From: Cunninghamia lanceolata | Lineage: Eukaryota; Streptophyta; Pinopsida; Cupressales; Cupressaceae | Direction: 5' to 3' | Length of the DNA stretch: 64,000 nucleotides | NCBI GenBank assembly: GCA_027924645.1 | Contig: BSBN01000297.1 | Span: 3,534,001 to 3,598,000, forward strand | In this document: positions 1 to 10,400 of the stretch, in pieces | Layout of the letters: every line of letters starts with the position of its first letter | Position numbering within the stretch: position 1 is the stretch's first letter | Program-made: the position numbers and the translations under genes | The notes under the pieces: model-generated | Told to the model about the DNA's origin: nothing | The model's database searches: none | The model's input: only the letters and a program-made list of their open reading frames with translations

Positions 1-655
1 CCCTGTGCATTTCCGAACTGTGGCTAGCTAATTATTGTGGATTGTATCTTACAGGCTGTTTCCTGTTCCATTTCTTTGTCACCTTTGTTTAGCCATTTTG
101 AGCATGTTATTAATAGTACCTGTTTAACTTTTGATCAGTATTGGTGACACAAAATATTAAGAATCTGTTTAAACTCTTGAGAAGCATGCTCTTTTGTCAG
201 TTGGCTGGACTTATTTTACTGATGAAGATCCCATATGATTTCAATATTCATGGAATGGTAGGCAGCACTGTTTTTTAAGCTTTGAATCATTAAATTTTCA
301 GCTATGACCTTGAATCATCATCATTCTGTTATTAGTCTGATGCCATTGACCTATGTCTCATGAATTGCATGTTTTCTACTACTCTGTTTTTCCTTTGTTC
401 TCTCTAAATATTTTGTTTTATTAAATTTGTTTCAACACCTATACCCCTATGGCTGCCAATTCCTCGTGATTTCTCACATGATGGAAAACTCATCAACTTG
501 TTTGTTTCCCAATCAAAGTGTGCTTCTATTTTTCCAAAATTTATGTAGGATTTGTACTTGTCTTATTTCAGGCATTTACCTGTTAACTGTTTTAGCTATA
601 TCTTTAAGACTGTATGTACATTTAGGTAGCTTCATTCCTGTATCATCAAGAAAGA
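1..655. other. AT-rich sequence without recognised gene
   Basis: The left edge holds no ORF that I can assign to a family. The only open frame of some length (427-678, + strand) is low-complexity, hydrophobic and Cys/Phe rich, as expected of translated AT-rich DNA. This could be intron or intergenic sequence next to the exon candidate that follows. Confidence 0.5.
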
Positions 656-1028
656 ATGAATGTCATTGTGGAAACTGAGCTGCATGACATCTTTGCAAGG
701 GTCCCTGGATTTAGATTTATTCAGACATTTTATAATCAAGGTACTGGGTATTATTTTGACTTAAGTAAAATGAATCTCTAATTATCAACTTTGTTAGACA
801 TCGTAAAGTTGACAATAGTATATTTGGAAGCTGGAACAAGAGGCAGACTGCAATTATTTACTTATTCTGTGAAACTTGTCTCGTGACTCTGTGTTGTGTT
901 TGGGTGGTGATGGTGTGATACTTCATGCATTGAACTTGTTTTGTCATGCAGTACCTCCTATAGTTTGCTTAACCCTCGGTTCTCTTCGATTTCTTATGGC
1001 ACATCCTGTCGTCATCAAACCTAAGTAA
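656..1028 (+). CDS. Candidate host exon pair (unidentified gene)
   Basis: Two short open segments are joined by plausible plant splice sites. The first (656-740) reads MNVIVETELHDIFARVPGF and on to a Gln, ending at CAAG before GTACTG. The second (952-1028) follows a TGCAG acceptor. Joining them in phase 1 keeps the frame open through a hydrophobic stretch to SLRFLMAHPVVIKPK and a TAA at 1026-1028. A GTAAAT donor overlaps the stop, so the real gene could splice onward. The frame is also open upstream of the first ATG, so the exon may begin earlier. The product is not recognised; the ELHDIFARVPGF stretch loosely recalls the first helix of an RRM, but that is only an impression. It could be a gene relic or chance. 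Confidence 0.2.
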
Positions 1029-1520
1029 ATTCAACATAACTTAAAATCTGCCTTCTGTTTTGTATTTCCACTTTCATATTTATGATTTTTATGCTCTTAA
1101 TTTTCAATTTTCAAATTTAACAGTTTAAAAATTTGAAGGCAGATTTGAAGACTGTCATTCATGGAAATAACATAGCAGATGGGGTTTATATTACATTAAG
1201 AATGTGATTATGCTGTCTGATATTCCAACATGGGAAGGCCATGCAAGGGAAATTGTTCGATGTTCTTAATGAAGGTGTGGTTGATTGCAGTTCCAATCCT
1301 TACTTATGCAAGATTGAATGTTATGAGTGCAAATGCCTTGTAACTAAAGTAATATTTTAGGTTACTCCCTCTACTTATGATTTTTGATAAGTATCGTTGA
1401 GTTACCAGAAATGGATTAACAGGGATTTTCTTGGTTTTTTTGAAATTGAGATTAGTTTTGGGATCCATTGACTTCTTAATTTCCTTTTATCCTAGGTTAT
1501 TTTTAAGAAATCTCAAAGAA
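1029..1520. other. Non-coding, AT-rich
   Basis: No ORF or element boundary is recognised here. A CAG acceptor-like site near 1290 and scattered short open stretches are too weak to call exons. Confidence 0.4.
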
Positions 1521-1945
1521 TAGAAATCTAAGATCATTTAGGCAGTTGAAAATCTTGAACATAAAGTAGTCATGTAGGTGCACGAAAAAAGATGGTTTAA
1601 TGCAAAAGCTACCAATTAACTCTGAACCTACATTAAGGAATGTTATAATTGAAAATATAAGAGAACAAATATCAAATAGAAAACTAAGGTCATTTACGGA
1701 GTTAAAAATCTTGAACACAAAGTAGCCATGTAGGTGCACAAAAAAAATGGTTTAATGCAAAAGCTGTCGATTAACTCTGCAACCTACATTAAGGAATGTT
1801 CTAATTGAAAACACGAGAAAAAGTACCAAACATTAGAAAACTAAGTCATGTTGGAAGTTAAAAATCTTGAACATAAAAGTAGACATGTAGGTGCACCAAA
1901 AAAATAGTTTAATGCAAAAGCTACATATCAACTCTATTTTTTGTT
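1521..1945. repeat. Tandem repeat, period about 156 bp, about 2.7 copies
   Basis: The block AATCTTGAAC followed by AAAGTAG.CATGTAGGTGCAC recurs at 1551, 1707 and 1863, exactly 156 bp apart each time. The spacer between them (GGTTTAATGCAAAAGCT, then CCTACATTAAGGAATGTT) is also repeated with few changes. The third copy breaks off near 1945. The open frame across it on the - strand (1503-1739) is repeat-derived and not a gene. Confidence 0.85.
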
Positions 1946-4825
1946 ATATTTAAAACTGGGTGCTGTAAATGCTTTTAGAAAGGACCTTTTGAATGATTTG
2001 AACACCTACAATAATGTAGAGTATAGAACATGCCATTGTGCATCTACATGCCATGTCTACCTTTAATAGGGATGCCCTTGCCATAAAAAACAACTTATAA
2101 TTTAGTAGTAGGAATCAAATTTTAATATTAGATGTTTTAAGCTGCCTGTAACAACCCACACTAATTTTTTTTTATTTTTTTTGGAATAAGGAAGATGCAA
2201 ATGCAATCCTTGCACTTTTTTATCACCAAGATCCTAGTGTGGGCAAGGTGAGAGCATGTGGTGTTTGGACAACTATCTATCTGTATGAATATACTGTTGA
2301 AAGTAAAGGTGGCAAGCCGACCAGAAGCATATAGACGACAAAGCGGACCCAAATTTACACCTCTTCAGTAGACAAGTATGTTTTGAAATGTAGAAGTCAC
2401 TGGCAGATTACAAGTCTGATCGAGTCAAATTGGCTGATAGCAAATAGACTTGATCAATGCCAAAATGGGCTTAACAGAATGTAAATGCAACCGGGTCTAG
2501 CGGTGAACCGACCAAGACCTTGCAATGTTGAAATGCACACAACTGATGGTATACCATCCAATTTTACAATATGAAATGTATGTGATGCAAACACTTTCTG
2601 GCGGTAATACCATTCAGAATTACAATAAGTATGCAATAAGAAATATTGATGTATTAATTCTGAAAACATCTACAACATACTATTGAGATCAATTCATAAT
2701 GACAATGTATCACTATTACAACACAAGATTAGTCCATTCAATTTAAAAATAGAGGATAATCAGCCCACATGGACTGAGCTAACTGAAGCACATTGAAACA
2801 GAACATTGAATGATGATAGGACTGCTGATTGAAGTCTGAAACACATTGAACTCTGCCCAAAAACTGTCATTAGAATTGTACGGCCTAGATATCAAGTGGT
2901 ATATCCTGATAAATGATGTCATAAGCTGCTGCAGATTAGAATAGAACAGTACGGCCTTGTTTGCAACAATACGGCCCTCAAAACTAAGTCAAAACTAATA
3001 AAAATGAATGCCAAAAGAGGTATGACTCACACATGTTTGGTACAACTCCCATTTCAACATGTATGGCTCCTCCAACATCAATATTTGGACGCTAAACAAC
3101 AGTATGACCCCAATGAATATTGTATGGCTTGCTAAGGATCTTCTATTTAGTAGTGATTTCACTTTCTTAGCTCCCATGTCCCTCCATAATGTGTAAGGCC
3201 TGCAAGAAATTCTTGTCAAATGCAATAACAAGTACGGCTTGGTATTTCAAAATTGTACAGTGTGTTTGGGAGTGAAATGGTACGGCCTCCCTTGATACCA
3301 AACACTGCAACTGGAATATGTTAATTCAACAAATATAAAAAACTCAGATTCAACAACACTCAAAACACATCAAAATCTCCATTACAACTGGAAACCAAAC
3401 TTCACACAATCAACTCAAATTGCAAAACTTCACTATTAACACACGGGATTCCTGCATGAAATCACTCATTCAACTAGGAGGGTTTTCGTCCTTAAAATTG
3501 GATTCACCAAAGGGTTTTCGTCCTCAAGCAAATAGGAAGAACTTGTGTTCATTCACCAGAGAAAAGAAATGAATTAGCTAGAAGAAGATATCTGACGACA
3601 AGTCTCCCTTTTGTAACCTTTTTGGAGAAATAAAATAATAGTATTTCTTTTTGCTCACTTATCTCCCCAAAATCATAAAAATATAATAAAGTGTTCTTTT
3701 TGACCACCTTTCTGTACCTTGCAGCTAGTGACACTTTATTTTAACAACTTAAAACACGTTTTTTAAAAAAAATTAAATATAAGTTGTCTTTTAAAATATA
3801 ATTTAAAGCACTTTTCGACAACTTTATTTAATTATTTTTTCACACATCTAAAATCTACAGAAAATATTGAAATAGGCCAATTATACTTTTTAGCAACTCC
3901 GCTATCACTTTAAGTGCATATGACTCCCGTCCATAGAAAATTGGCACTCTCCGAGGATGATGGACTTCTCCAAGAATGTTGGAATGGACCCAAAAAGGGA
4001 CATTACACTACCAAAGTCTAAATATTTTGGAATGATAATTGAAAATATACTTCTAATTGTTATCTCCTTATCAAAGTTTGTGTTCCAAACATATTTTAAA
4101 ATTAAGCTTGTGTTCCAAAAATAGAATTCAAAGTTCTTCCTCATCTTGATGATCATAGAGTGTGATCTGAAACATTAATGCAAAAAACTTTTACATAGTT
4201 ACACTAAAAAACACTATCCATCATTATCATGAACTATGGAAATATAGTCTATAATTAACCTTATGTTTCATACACAATGAACTTATACGGTAACTAGAAT
4301 TAGATCCCTTAAATTTGAATGTAGATTGGTTAATGTCCAAATCTTCAAGGCAAAGTTGTAAGCCAAGCACATACAGTTTTTGAAACATTAAATAATTGGC
4401 AGCAAAATTTAGTGCAGGAATCAATTGAAGTAGCAATAAACTCCTACCTAGACTTTTAAGTTCTATAGCTATGTAAGGGACTGGAACCCTCTTTCCCAAC
4501 TTATTTTAATAAAAAATAATAAACTCTTACAACAAATCTATAGTGCTATTGTAGTTAGAGTTTCCTTCAAATTCTACGTCAATCTGGTAGTCAAAAAATA
4601 AAGAAATTATCGGTCTTTGCATGATATTACTTTTCTATTATGCTTGGAAGGGATGTTCTTCAATTTTTTTTTGGCTCACTTTTGATCTATTTTTTACTAG
4701 ACTTTGAAGAAACGCAACACTATAATTCTCTCTCTAAGCCAGATCATGGTCCTTGGTAGAATATCATCTTTTTCCGTTCTCACAAGAAAGGAAAGAACAA
4801 AAACAAAACCCCATTAAGTTCCTCA
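1946..4825. other. AT-rich gene-free stretch with recurrent TACGGCC-like motif
   Basis: No coding feature is supported. Between about 2875 and 3290 a short motif recurs irregularly: TACGGCC or TACGGCT near 2879, 2950, 2970, 3232 and 3281, with variants TATGGCT and TAAGGCC between them. A TGTAACAACCCACA at 2147 has the look of an LTR terminus. Near 3480-3530 the phrase GGGTTTTCGTCCT occurs twice. On the - strand that stretch could be the last codons of a decayed Gypsy integrase before an LTR, but no second LTR or TSD was found. 3540-4825 is simply AT-rich. Confidence 0.3.
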
Positions 4826-5343
4826 ATGGTTCATCCTAAGTATGAAGGTGAGCATTAAATTATGCTATTTTATCTAGCAGTTTTCAGTATTTTTTCAAAA
4901 TAAGACTAGACAATATGAACTAAAGGTTGAGAGTAAATATTGGCTAGTTGTTTTTAATTTGGAACATTTTAAAGAATAGCATGCTAGCTGTTTAATCTCC
5001 TCCAAAATTAAATATAATTTTTGAATTTTGAATCTGACAGAGTTGAAGAAGAAAGCAATTGAAGCAGAATCCCAAGAATCAATTGGAGCAGAAGACTACA
5101 CAGTTAGTCAAAGTGATGGAAGAGAAAATTCAATAAACATAATCATTACTTCTGATTATGGGAGTAATTATCCACACAATGGGAAACGAGAGGTAGGATT
5201 TTTTTAAATAGGGAGAAATGGAGTCTTTAGGAGCAGGTTGCAAACAAAGATAAAAAGATTCTTGAATTGGAAACAAAGATTGCAGTGTTACAGAAGAAGA
5301 ACAAAGAGGAGAGTATGTCACTTGAAGAGGGAAAAAAATATTG
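4826..5343 (+). pseudogene. Candidate host gene, coiled-coil protein, interrupted by Co1
   Basis: A three-exon model fits. Exon 1 (4826-4847) starts ATG, reads MVHPKYE and ends at AAG before GTGAGC. Exon 2 (5041-5192) follows a TCTGACAG acceptor, continues ELKKKAIEAESQE, and ends at a GTAGGA donor. Exon 3 (from 5237, after GAGCAG) reads VANKDKKILELETKIAVL and is rich in Lys and Glu with a coiled-coil look. The phases match at both junctions. Exon 3 is broken at 5348 by Co1. After removing Co1 and one TSD copy the frame continues from 12935 (YWLLGNL) to a GTAGGT donor. The second intron would be only 44 bp, short for plants, so a decayed pseudogene is as likely as a live gene. The protein family is not recognised. 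Confidence 0.35.
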
Positions 5344-5348
5344 GTTAT
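5344..5348. repeat. Target site duplication of Co1 (left copy)
   Basis: GTTAT directly precedes the 5' LTR and is repeated at 12930-12934 directly after the 3' LTR. A perfect 5-bp duplication confirms both element boundaries. Confidence 0.9.
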
Positions 5349-5801
5349 TGTTAGTGTAGGTTTTTATTTTCTAGTTGGGATATTTATTTTCCTATATTCG
5401 TAGATTTTTCATACACTTTTTATGAATCTTGCTTAGGTTCATAAAGCATGTTTAATTAAGTGAGTGGGTTATGAGGTGTCACCATCCTACAAGGGAGCAC
5501 CCATTAGCTATCTTGGGAAGATACTTTGTTATCTTTAGATCGATAGATGGTTGCTTCCTATTGGTTGGTGTTGCCACCTCCACCCTCTTCCTTTTCTATA
5601 TAAACATGCTACCTAGCTTGTATTTTGTAATTTTTTACTTTTGCATCCTCATAATGCTATTTTGCTTCTGTAACATTTTTATTACTTTCGTGGAGATTAA
5701 CTCTGTGTTCTTATTTTGATTTTGTATTATTTGCTTTCACAGTTTAATATCTATTCGTTTGCATTAGTTTTCTGGGTTATTTATCTTTTCAGATTCTAAC
5801 A
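5349..5801 (+). repeat. Co1 5' LTR
   Basis: It begins TGTTAGTG and ends CTAACA, giving the usual TG...CA ends with a short inverted repeat. It matches 12481-12929 along its whole length with scattered substitutions. Confidence 0.95.
5597..5604 (+). promoter_or_regulatory. TATA box in Co1 5' LTR
   Basis: TATATAAA lies about 250 bp into the LTR, in a CT-rich context, and is conserved at 12726-12733 in the 3' LTR. Its place fits the U3 promoter of a Copia LTR; transcription would start about 30 bp downstream. Confidence 0.6.
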
Positions 5802-5813
5802 TGGTATTAGAGC
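5802..5813 (+). other. Primer binding site of Co1 (tRNA-iMet type)
   Basis: TGGTATTAGAGC directly follows the 5' LTR. It differs by one base (C to T) from the canonical plant site TGGTATCAGAGC, complementary to the 3' end of initiator tRNA-Met. Confidence 0.85.
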
Positions 5814-6926
5814 TATTCTAGTGCAGAATAGATTTTAGTTTCCTTTTTGAGAGATTCGAGGGGGGGGGGGGGGTAATAAACTTTACTTGCAGGTTTCCTA
5901 AAAACCTAGTATGCTCTTCTCTTGCATCTTCAGATGATCTGGAAAATTAGAAAAGTTTGATGGAAATATTTTAACCTCTGGGGTTTTGCATATGTGTTTT
6001 GTGAGATCTGGGTGATTGCATCATTTCTGGTTATACTGACATCATTTCTCGCTGTTCCAATGCATCTATGAGCTTTGAGAAAGTCAAGATTGACTTTTGT
6101 TTCATCTGATTTGGAGATCGTTTGACAAAGTTGCAGAACATAAGTTTTAAGCTCGGATTTGGAAGACAACTTCTGTTTGGAGCATTTTTAGGCCAAAAGG
6201 ACCTTTCCATTGCGTGTAAGAGGCTTCACAGATGAATTTTAATATATTACATGCCTTTTTTATTGTTGGAGGCGTTTTATTTGTATTAGATCCACATCTT
6301 ATGCACGTAAAAAAGAAAAAAAACGCTTTCTGGGTTTTGTTTGCCACATCGAAAAATTGTCTGGGTAACTGTTATTTTTTGCATGCAGAAAATAGATCGT
6401 GCACAACTTAATCAAATTTTTTTTGCAACCCCCCCTCCGTTAGCATTTTGATTTTGGCAGTCTATCTTTGCAGGCCTCTATCTCAGTCATCTAGGCTCCT
6501 TTTTTGGAGAATTTTTTTTTTGATTTGGGGTATAATTTCGTAGGCTTTGCAGTGGTGCAAACATTTTTTGGTTTGGTTTTTGGAGTTTTCAGAAATTGAA
6601 GATTCTCACACATTTTTGGGACTTCAAAGATTCATAACTTTAACACATGACCTTAGATTGAGGTACTTTTTTTGAAAGTGGATTATTTTTTGAGTAGATC
6701 ACTGTGGTATGTTACTTTAACTTGGTTTCATTCCAGTATTGTACTTTCAACATACACCTATTGTTGAAGATTTTGTAAGCATTGAGATCAAGACCACTAA
6801 GTAATTCTTGCTAGTGGAAATTGTAAGCACACTAAATTATAAAGTGTTAGGTCATATTTGCTTGGGGGGGGGGCTGTCATGTGTGTGTTTTCTTCTTTTT
6901 AGCACTTTTTTATGCATTTCTTTATC
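5814..6926 (+). other. Untranslated leader of Co1
   Basis: About 1.1 kb separates the primer binding site from the gag start. No ORF is recognised. It contains several homopolymer runs, including G-runs near 5861-5872 and 6864-6872. Confidence 0.6.
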
Positions 6927-7580
6927 ATGGATCAAACTACAATACCCATATTAACTCTTTACAACTATTTTGAGTGGAAATTATGTATGACAATCTACTT
7001 AAAGAAAGTTGGATTGCATAGGATAACAATGGGACTTGAAACTGAACTTGCTAAAAATAAAGATAAGTCTAAGTGGTTTAACAAATGTGATGAGGCCTAT
7101 GGATCATTGTGTTTGTTTCTCCTAATTTGCTTTTCCACATTGAGTCTTTGAATTCATCAAATAAAATCTGGATAAAGCTAGAAACACTATTTGAGACACA
7201 AGATTCAATGAGGGGTCATATGTTGAAAAATGAACTAATTAGTTTGAGACCAGGCAATTTCAACACAATTCAATTTTTTTTACAAAATTGAAATTACTAA
7301 GGCTGCGCAGTTAAAACAATGTGGAATTGAAAAGAAAGATGAACAACTGATTCTTAGTATTCTCTCTAAGCTAAGTTCAGAATATTTTGTATTTATTTTT
7401 ATCTTCTATGCTACTAAGGGTGCACTTGGTACTCAATTCATTATGCCATCTTTGGATGACTTTGCTATCTCTCTCACGGGAGTAGGATAAATTAATCCAT
7501 ATGAGAACTCTTAAATCCTCTAAGTCACATGCCCTGGCTACCAACCAAGGCACAAAAGAACATAAATGACAAAGTAGTAA
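6927..7580 (+). pseudogene. Co1 gag, N-terminal part
   Basis: The Copia Gag protein forms the virus-like particle. The frame starts MDQTTIPILTLYNYFEWK, the usual Copia opening in which a short N-terminus is followed by a Trp-containing helix. It continues through WIKLETLFETQDSMRGHMLK, typical of the UBN2-type gag domain. There are frameshifts near 7120 and 7285 and stops after 7490. The part up to about 7580 ends in a Lys/Asn/Ser-rich stretch, which resumes at 8803 after the LINE fragment. The ATG at 6927 is preferred to 6912 because MDQ fits the family start. Confidence 0.75.
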
Positions 7581-7581
7581 C

Positions 7582-8801
7582 AACCCTTCCGGTTCCCCTT
7601 CATCAAGGTTTTATCTTTCGCCTATACCATTATCACCTTGCTCTGAATCCTGTTAAACCCCTGCTTCCAAACATGTAGAGAAAAGCTCGAATGATGATTC
7701 TGCGGACATAGTTCCTTTGAGCACTAGATTGGCTAAGAAGGCTTCCCCGCAGGTTTCCCAACCTGCTTCCCCGTCCAACCAACCCTTAAGTGGACCCTCG
7801 GGACCTCTGTCCAGCCCGCCTATTTCTAAAACCACTTCCTTAGCCATGTCGGGTGGTTGTAGTCGAACCCAACCCCTAGAAACCCCCCATGATAAGTCTC
7901 AAGCCGGTGCTGTTGAAGGCCTTTGTAATTTGAAAGGCAAGTTCCTGGCGCAGGAAAGTAAGAAGCGCAAAGGTGGTAACCCTGCTAAAACCTTAATTGT
8001 TAAAAAGAGACGTAGTTTGGAAGATGATAAGAAAGAAGTTGAAGCGCTGGGTAAAAATTAGGGGACCTCGGGGAAAGATGATGTTGTTATTGTCAAAGGG
8101 GTGGCTTTGGGCAATGATGGTAAGCTCAGAAAGCCTTCATTGCGGAGGTCATCACGGTTGGCTGCCGGTCCTCATCAGGGAATAAACTTAGTGGAGTACC
8201 CTACAACATCTGAAGGGGAAGAAACTGGGCAGGAGAGGGAAATGAAAGAGGACACCCCCGAGAAAGAGCAAGAGGGTGTGAGTCATTTCGCATCTATGAA
8301 TAATTCCTTCTATGACACTAACGAAGAGGACATTGAAGTACATGAGACTTCAGACAAAGAAGTTGAGTGCCAGGAGAAACATGGATTGCAGGAAGTTGGA
8401 AACAGATCTGGCTAATGTTAAGTCCCGATTGACTGTCATGGAAGACAGGGTGAAGAAGATCCAGTTGATGCTGAAAACCTCTCTGAATGCTGTTGATGCC
8501 TTCACTGCTCTGCAGGTGGATAGGACTAGTAACGTGGATGTGCTGATGAAGGACCAGAAAAACCTCTTTAATTTGTTAACTGATGACTGGAAGGCCTTGT
8601 TTAGTTAGTTGGTTTATTGTTTATGCTTTATACTTTTTTCAGACTTGTTTAAAAAGACTTGATATATGTTTTGTTAATAGTTTTTGGTTGAACTATTAGT
8701 TGGCTGTTTGTCGGCTGTTGCTGGCCCTATGCCTTTATTGTTGCCTCTTGGCTTTGTTATCAGGTTCTGCTCCTGGGTTAGCAGCTTATCTTAATAAAAA
8801 A
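7582..8801 (+). mobile_element. 5'-truncated LINE 3' fragment nested in Co1 gag
   Basis: This block interrupts the Co1 gag frame, which is Copia-like on both sides (GTKEH before, NSKEKKDQ after). It begins inside a coding region homologous to ORF3 of the LINE at 15755-44849 and ends in a 3' UTR whose last bases (CCTGGGTTAGCAGCTTAT then TTAATAAAAAA) align with the end of that LINE (CCTGGTTTGCCGCCTTAT then AATATCAAA). Truncation at the 5' end and a short A-rich tail are the signature of target-primed reverse transcription. A TAGTAA occurs at 7575-7580 and 8802-8807 and may be the remains of the duplication. The exact 5' edge is uncertain by a few bases. Confidence 0.75.
7586..8608 (+). pseudogene. 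Partial LINE ORF3-like coding region (second copy)
   Basis: The first 21 codons read LPVPLHQGFIFRLYHYHLAL and then Asn. The LINE ORF3 on the other strand has KPIPLHQGLIHRLYQFHLAL at 16880-16955, so about 15 of 20 residues agree. A frameshift near 7665 leads into a Ser/Pro-rich stretch, then a basic block KKRRSLEDDKKEVEAL and, after a stop at 8059, RRSSRLAAGP followed by a long acidic region. The LINE ORF3 has the parallel blocks SKRRLSDVD and KRSGRIAGKW and an acidic region in the same order. After another frameshift near 8400, a helical C-terminus (VMEDRVKKIQLML) ends at 8606-8608. The N-terminal two-thirds is missing by 5' truncation. Confidence 0.7.
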
Positions 8802-8806
8802 TAGTA

Positions 8807-9445
8807 AGGATAAGAAACAAAAGAATAGCAAGGAGAAGAAGGATCAGATACCAGTTGCTTCAAAAGCAATTAATGAGACCCAATCTTCTAAAGGCGACAA
8901 GTCTAATAAAGATAAGGTCCAATGTGCCTATTGTAAAAGGCCTGGTCATGATGAACATAAGTGTTTGAAGAAACAAATTGATCACTTGACACATTCTTGA
9001 GAAGAATAATATCAGTGCTCCCAAATCTATAAAACAAAGTTTTAATGAGGGGTCTAACAAGGCAAAAGAAAACAAAGGGAAAGGAAAGGGCAAGGCCCTG
9101 GTAGCAGTTGCTTCTTCACCATCCACTTGGGTTCTTGATTTGGGTGCTTTTCATCACATGGCTTCATCTAGGGAAGAACTTGCATCTTTGGAGCCGTGTA
9201 CTATGCCTTCTATTTTGATGGCTGATGACACTCCTGTTGAGGTGTGTGGGAGAGGGCTTGTTGATGCGGGGGATGGCACATTTCATGATGTTCTTTGTGT
9301 GCCCTCATTATCAACTAATCCCCTGTTAGTATATCGGATTCCTCACACAAGTTTAGGCAAGCGGGTTGAGTTCACTTCTGATTCAGTGGAGATTCATGAG
9401 TTGCACAATAGTTCTATAGTTGCAGTTGGGAGAGCAGATCATTAG
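8807..9445 (+). pseudogene. Co1 gag C-terminus, zinc knuckle and protease
   Basis: The frame resumes with NSKEKKDQIP and reaches a complete CCHC knuckle, CAYCKRPGHDEHKC (about 8926-8967), which binds the RNA genome. An aspartic protease follows, starting WVLDLGAFHHM near 9130. Copia proteases have DSGA at this point; here the Ser is Leu and the later Ser is Phe, so the catalytic motif is altered. The rest (TPVEVCGRG, FHDVLCVPSLSTN) is typical of the family. A frameshift lies near 8998. Confidence 0.75.
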
Positions 9446-10400
9446 TCACGACTCTCTGTTTTCTCACTTTGTTCTTGATCCTCCTTCGACTATTTTGCTC
9501 ACTCATTCTAATGATGTGAGTAGATTATGACATGAGCAGTTTGGCCATCTTAACTTTCGCTACTTGCAACAACTCAACCAATAGAGCATGGTTGTAGAGT
9601 TGCCTTCAGTTTAGTTTTCAGGTGGTGTTTGCCAAGGTTGCATTCTTGGTAAGCATCCTAAGGAAAAAATTGACAAAGGTAAGGCATGGAGAGCTTCATA
9701 GATACTGGAGTTAGTTCACAGTGATTTCGCTGGACCATTTCCTCATCCATCCTTCAGCAAAGCCAAATATGTTCTAACCTTCATTGATGACTTTTCTCGT
9801 GATACTCGGGTGTACTTTATCAAACAAAAGTCTGAGGTATTTGATCACTTTGAGGACTTCAAGACTTTTGTAGAGAAGCAATCCGAGAAAGCCATCAAAG
9901 TTTTGCACACTGACAATGGTGGTGAATATGTCAACCATCATTTTGAGCAATTTTGCACTTCAGAGGGGATTGATTTGCAACATTTTGTTCCATAAACTCC
10001 TCAGCAAAACGATGTTGTAGAACGGAAGAATAGGTCCTTGAAGGAAATGGCAAACTACATGATTCACTCCATATCTCTTGCACCACAATTTTGGGTAGAG
10101 GCTATTAACTGTGCTTGTTATATCCAGAACCGTGTTCCTCATCGAGCCTTGAAGGGAGTCACTCCTTTTGAAGTTTGGAGCGGTCGGAAACCATCAGTTA
10201 AACACTTTCGAGTTTTTTGTTCTCCTGCATAGGCCTACATTCCTACAAAGAAATGTAAGGCCTTGGATCCGCAAAGCAGGCCTTGCATATTTGTAGGCTA
10301 CCCTGATGGTGTGAAGGGTTATCGGTTGCTCCACCCTACTACACGAGTTGTTTATTGAGAGGAGTGTTCAGTTTGAGGAGGGCTCTTTGAGCTCAACTTC
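9446..10400 (+). pseudogene. Co1 integrase
   Basis: Integrase inserts the cDNA. Visible parts are the pre-integrase zinc-binding region (9535-9660, with a stop for Gln at 9583), the first catalytic Asp (VHSDFAGPF near 9715), the second ([10 protein letters not shown] near 9905), and the region of the catalytic Glu, where NDVVERKNRS replaces the family's NGVAERKN (near 10010). The C-terminal part RVFCSPAxAYIPxKK continues to about 10330. Stops at 9993 and 10230 and a frameshift near 10350 disable it. Confidence 0.75.

Noticed and set aside
2147..3470. Solo LTR of a Gypsy element
   Set aside because: The TGTAACAACCC start and a possible coding tail near 3480-3530 are suggestive, but neither a second LTR nor a TSD could be found.
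5861..5872. G-runs near 5865, 6868 and 12350 as G-quadruplex signals
   Set aside because: They are single homopolymer runs inside decayed element DNA and may partly be assembly artefacts; no set of four spaced G-tracts was seen.
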